Of a stretch of DNA of 37,605 bases, positions 34,820 to 37,605 are shown piece by piece. The stretch is from contig SCKP01000015.1 in NCBI GenBank assembly GCA_004124405.1, positions 1 through 37,605 on the forward strand, in the 5' to 3' direction. The stretch is from Fidelibacterota bacterium. Lineage in GTDB: Bacteria; Fidelibacterota; Marinisomatia; SCGC-AAA003-L08; D37C17. A program made the translations under genes and the position numbers. Each line of letters opens with the position of its first letter. Within the stretch, counting starts at the first letter, position 1. The notes below the pieces were generated by a model. That model was not told where the DNA came from. It searched no databases and saw only the letters and a program-made list of their open reading frames with translations.

Positions 34820-36036
34820 AAACCGATTTCGCATCCCGCCTTACAAAACTCGGTACAGAAACAGCATTTGCAGTATCACAGCATGTAGCTGAATTTGAAG
34901 CTGAAGGCAATAAAGTTTATCCCTTTCATTTAGGTGACATTAATATCCCCACCCCAGAGAATATTATGGAAGCTGCAAACAGAGCGCTTCAAGATGGAAA
35001 AACGGGGTATAATCCATCGGTTGGTATCCCCCAATTACGGGATGTTCTGGCAGAAAAAATTGGTAATGAGCGAGATATTTCTTTAAGCCGGGAAAATGTA
35101 GTTGTACAGCCTGGAGGCAAACCTGTTATATCCAAATTTATCCAAGCATTAATGAACCCAGGTGATGGGGTGCTCTACCCAAATCCGGGCTATCCAATCT
35201 ATGAAAGCCAGATTGAGTTTCATGGTGGAATTCCGCTGCCTTATGATTACATCCCCAAGCCCAATGGATTTAGTATCAATAGGGATAGGGTAGAGGAAAT
35301 GATAGATACCAATACTCGGTTATTTATTTATAATAATTACCAAAATCCCATGGGTGGGGAATCTGACCTGGATGAAATGGATTGGATTGCTGATTTAGTT
35401 CAGCGCCATGATTTATGGCTGCTTAGTGATGAAGCCTATTTTAATATACAGTATTCTGGAAAACCAAAAAGTATAGTATCCCTGCCTGGAATGCAGGAGA
35501 GAACGGTCATATTATATACTTTTTCTAAAACCTATGCCATGACCGGTTGGAGGCTTGGTGCGGCAATTGGTCCTGCAAATTTAATGAAAATATTTGCCAA
35601 ACTAGGTGTGAATGATGAATCCTGTACCAATCATTTTATTCAATATGGTGGAGTAGAAGCGCTCACTGGGAATCAAGAGGGCTCTCAGAGTATTCTAGCT
35701 GAATTAAAAAAACGAAGAGATTCCTTATATGGAAAATTAAACGAAATGGAAGGAGTTTCATTATATATTCCAAATTCCACATTTTATCTTTTTCCAGATG
35801 TGACAGACTTGTACCATCAAATTGAAGCCAAATCGTACGAAGATTTTCGATCCATAGTATTGCGGGAAACAGGGGTTTCATTTTGTACACGGGAACATTT
35901 TGGTACTCCCCAGCCTAATGAAGACCGAAAATATATACGCTTTGCCTATTCAGGCATATCTGTACCAGAAATTGAAGAGAGTATGGCAATATTTCAGGAG
36001 TATTTTGAAAGGCAGCATGCTCTAACTCTCCCTTAA
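34816..36036 (+). CDS. Class I/II PLP-dependent aminotransferase
   Basis: A 406-residue fold-type I aminotransferase. The PLP lysine is K238 in YTFSKTYAMTGWRLG, the pyridine-binding Asp is D205 in LLSDEAYFN, and N177 in NNYQNPMGG and an Arg in the C-terminal YIRFAYSGIS complete the cofactor/substrate set. It resembles AspC-family enzymes of the aspartate or aromatic aminotransferase type, and the amino donor cannot be fixed by sequence. It overlaps the transketolase-like gene (ATGA), suggesting a joint pathway. A strong terminator lies 65 nt after its stop. Confidence 0.93.
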   Translation: MKTDFASRLTKLGTETAFAVSQHVAEFEAEGNKVYPFHLGDINIPTPENIMEAANRALQDGKTGYNPSVGIPQLRDVLAEKIGNERDISLSRENVVVQPGGKPVISKFIQALMNPGDGVLYPNPGYPIYESQIEFHGGIPLPYDYIPKPNGFSINRDRVEEMIDTNTRLFIYNNYQNPMGGESDLDEMDWIADLVQRHDLWLLSDEAYFNIQYSGKPKSIVSLPGMQERTVILYTFSKTYAMTGWRLGAAIGPANLMKIFAKLGVNDESCTNHFIQYGGVEALTGNQEGSQSILAELKKRRDSLYGKLNEMEGVSLYIPNSTFYLFPDVTDLYHQIEAKSYEDFRSIVLRETGVSFCTREHFGTPQPNEDRKYIRFAYSGISVPEIEESMAIFQEYFERQHALTLP

Positions 36037-36101
36037 TTAATATATTATTTTAATAGAATTAACGTAGAACCAAATGATTAGAAATATTAATTAGACTAAA
36101 C

Positions 36102-36130
36102 AAAAAAAGGTAGCAATTGCTACCTTTTTT
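36102..36130. terminator. Bidirectional intrinsic terminator
   Basis: A perfect palindrome with arms AAAAAAGGTAGC and GCTACCTTTTTT around an AATT loop gives a GC core of six pairs and T-tracts in both directions. It can end the long plus-strand run after the aminotransferase and the minus-strand symporter transcript. The rest of the gap (36131-36277) holds nothing I can name. Confidence 0.92.
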
Positions 36131-36277
36131 CATTGTTATTTAAAACGCTCATTTGTTTTACTTAGGAAGAGTTAACACTGGCGAGCAAACAATAACTATA
36201 TATAAGACCAATCCCAATTAAAAAGGTTACATTTTTTTCAAGTGGTTAAAAAATACAGAATTAACTTGGAGTGGAAA

Positions 36278-37605
36278 TTAATGATTATGCGTGACTATAT
36301 TATTTTTTTCGATAGACTTTTTGCTTCTAAACACAGTAAATAAAATTAAACTCACCATCATCCCAGGGTACATAGGATCCAATCCCCAAATATAGTCGGG
36401 ATAGCCATCTGAGGTAAGATTTGAAATCCCATGTATGTGCCAACAGATTGCTAAAGCAGGAGGAATTAGCAATTGGATAATTGGTTTATTAATCTGCGTT
36501 TTATAAAGACCAGCTATTAAGGGTATGAGCAATGCCGGGACTACAAAAGAACCTACCAAATACCAGATATCTACCGCATATTCAAAATAAAGAGCCAGGC
36601 AGATGGAAAATAGGGCGGTGACACCTAATCCCACACGGGTGAGTTGGATCATTTTCTCATCTGAAAGTTTTAATCCCAAAACGATTGGTAAATCCCTGCC
36701 AATAGTATAAGCGGAAATGAATGTGAAGCTGTCCACCGTGGACATAACAATGGCAAAGAGTGAGACCAAAAACATTCCCTTGGCAAATGGGGGCAAGAGC
36801 AGGGCGGCTAAATCCAGATAAGGGCTGGTCTCCACAACCGGCAGGACTGCCAGTGCGTAGAGTCCGGACAGGACCGTCATGCAGTCAAATATCACCCAGA
36901 AGCCCACAGAAATGAGTATTCCCCTTTGAACGGTTTTCAGGGATTGTCCGGCAAAACTGCGTTGGTAAAATCCTGGATCAATAAAAGTAATGAGGGCGAT
37001 AAAGCCCCAGACGAAGATGAATGTCCAACTGAAATTACCGGGGATAGAAGAATTGCAAATCCGGTAAACATTAGGACAAACTGCAGCTTATCGGTACGAA
37101 CCACAGCGGAGAATCCCCCGGTAACAGCATACATCAGAGATAAGGAAGCTCCCAAAACCAATGCCCAGAAAACCGGAATTCTCCAGACAAAATCAAAAAG
37201 TGTGGCTAGAATTTTTAAATAAGGGGCAGGAGTGGTGAGAAGGATTACGCAGACTATGGCTATGAGAGCAGGGATTTTCCCAAATGATTTAAGAAAGAGC
37301 TCCGGTATGGTGGGGATGCTGGACTCAATAATTTTGGGTGCGATATATTTTACAAAGAGCAGGGCGGCAATATAGTAAAACAATCCGAAGATAATCCAGG
37401 TGACAATACCGTTTTCATAAGTGAAACGGCCTACTTCCAGGATTCCGCCGTACCAGGTACTTACCAAGGTTGCCACCAAGGCCGGAATGGTGAGTTTCCT
37501 ACCGGCAAAGAGGAAATTATTTATCCCATTTTCAGAGCGTTTATAAAAACCAAACCCCAGCGTTGCCATGAAATACAGCAGTACCAAGGTTTGATCTAAG
37601 TTACA
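36278..37605 (-). pseudogene. Sodium:solute symporter, frameshifted and partial at the window edge
   Basis: Two minus-strand frames each encode part of one SSS-family Na+/solute symporter. The N-terminal part (37605 down to about 37055) reads NFLFAGRKLTIPALVATLVSTWYG, a typical SSS start, through VVRTDKLQFVLMFTGFAILL. It then leaves the family pattern. A second frame from about 37060 down to 36278 continues it with NFSWTFIFVWGFIALITFIDP, FYQRSFAGQSLKTVQRG, GFWVIFDCMTVLSGL and STVDSFTFISAYTIGRD. The stretch normally joining them (tens of residues after FAILL) seems shortened, so an out-of-frame deletion is likelier than a single-base slip. The true start lies beyond the window. An assembly or sequencing error cannot be excluded. 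Substrate unknown. Confidence 0.75.

Noticed and set aside
36155-36245. Possible small hydrophobic peptide on the minus strand downstream of the symporter
   Set aside because: The hydrophobic reading (VTFLIGIGLIYSYCLLASVNSS-like, 22 residues or fewer) has no start codon in frame. A TAA lies just upstream and the nearby ATG and TTG are in another frame.
1-37605. CRISPR arrays, insertion sequences, prophage genes or toxin-antitoxin pairs
   Set aside because: No regularly spaced repeats, transposase, integrase, terminal inverted repeats or typical toxin/antitoxin pairs were found. Most other minus-strand frames are shadows of real plus-strand genes.

Overview
AT-rich bacterial chromosome segment carrying housekeeping and envelope genes. 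It has no phage, insertion sequence or CRISPR array that I can see. Several markers point to the Fibrobacterota-Chlorobiota-Bacteroidota (FCB) side of the tree: a DUF3098 protein, a DUF2851 protein, a 30-residue AURKAIP1/Cox24 (mS38)-type basic peptide, a BtuG-like DUF5074 propeller lipoprotein, and outer-membrane barrels ending in aromatic residues. A marine or subsurface Marinimicrobia-like lineage would fit, but that placement is inference and was not tested. TTG starts are frequent, and Shine-Dalgarno motifs are clear at only some genes.

Layout. 1-470 (minus): DUF3098 membrane protein, tRNA-Asp and an intrinsic terminator in one short unit. 580-3776: mltG (septal murein cleavage) coupled to a PcrA/UvrD helicase. 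3983-6985: a Fur box in front of fur, feoA, feoB and a FeoB-associated Cys-rich peptide, a self-contained iron(II) uptake operon carrying its own repressor. 7106-8050: YhaM-like OB-HD nuclease. 8126-11445: a probable corrinoid (vitamin B12) uptake island. It holds a DUF6580 membrane protein directly abutting a plug-less outer-membrane barrel, and, convergent to them, a BtuG-like lipoprotein behind a cobalamin riboswitch. 11607-12890: trxA-trxB. 13127-14537: class I glutamine amidotransferase plus an orphan ABC ATPase with a degenerate active site. 14552-16030 (minus): glpK. 16132-20741: LolA-like protein, outer-membrane barrel and RND/MMPL pump, a probable lipid or hydrophobic-cargo trafficking module. 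20816-22201: polyprenyl-phosphate sugar phosphotransferase.

22318-36036 is a tightly packed run of thirteen co-directional genes: serS, plsC, DUF2851, MltD-like transglycosylase, sppA, HU, mS38-like peptide, xseA, xseB, nadK, a DUF885 pseudoenzyme, a transketolase-like enzyme and an aminotransferase. It is closed by a symmetrical terminator at 36102-36130. The right edge (36278-37605, minus) is a sodium:solute symporter gene broken by a frameshift that probably accompanies a deletion, and it runs off the window.

Most notable: (i) the B12 riboswitch island with a candidate new outer-membrane partner; (ii) a secreted DUF885 protein that has lost its metal site; (iii) an ABC ATPase lacking its switch histidine; (iv) the LolA/barrel/MMPL trio; (v) a 30-codon ribosomal-type gene that is easily missed.
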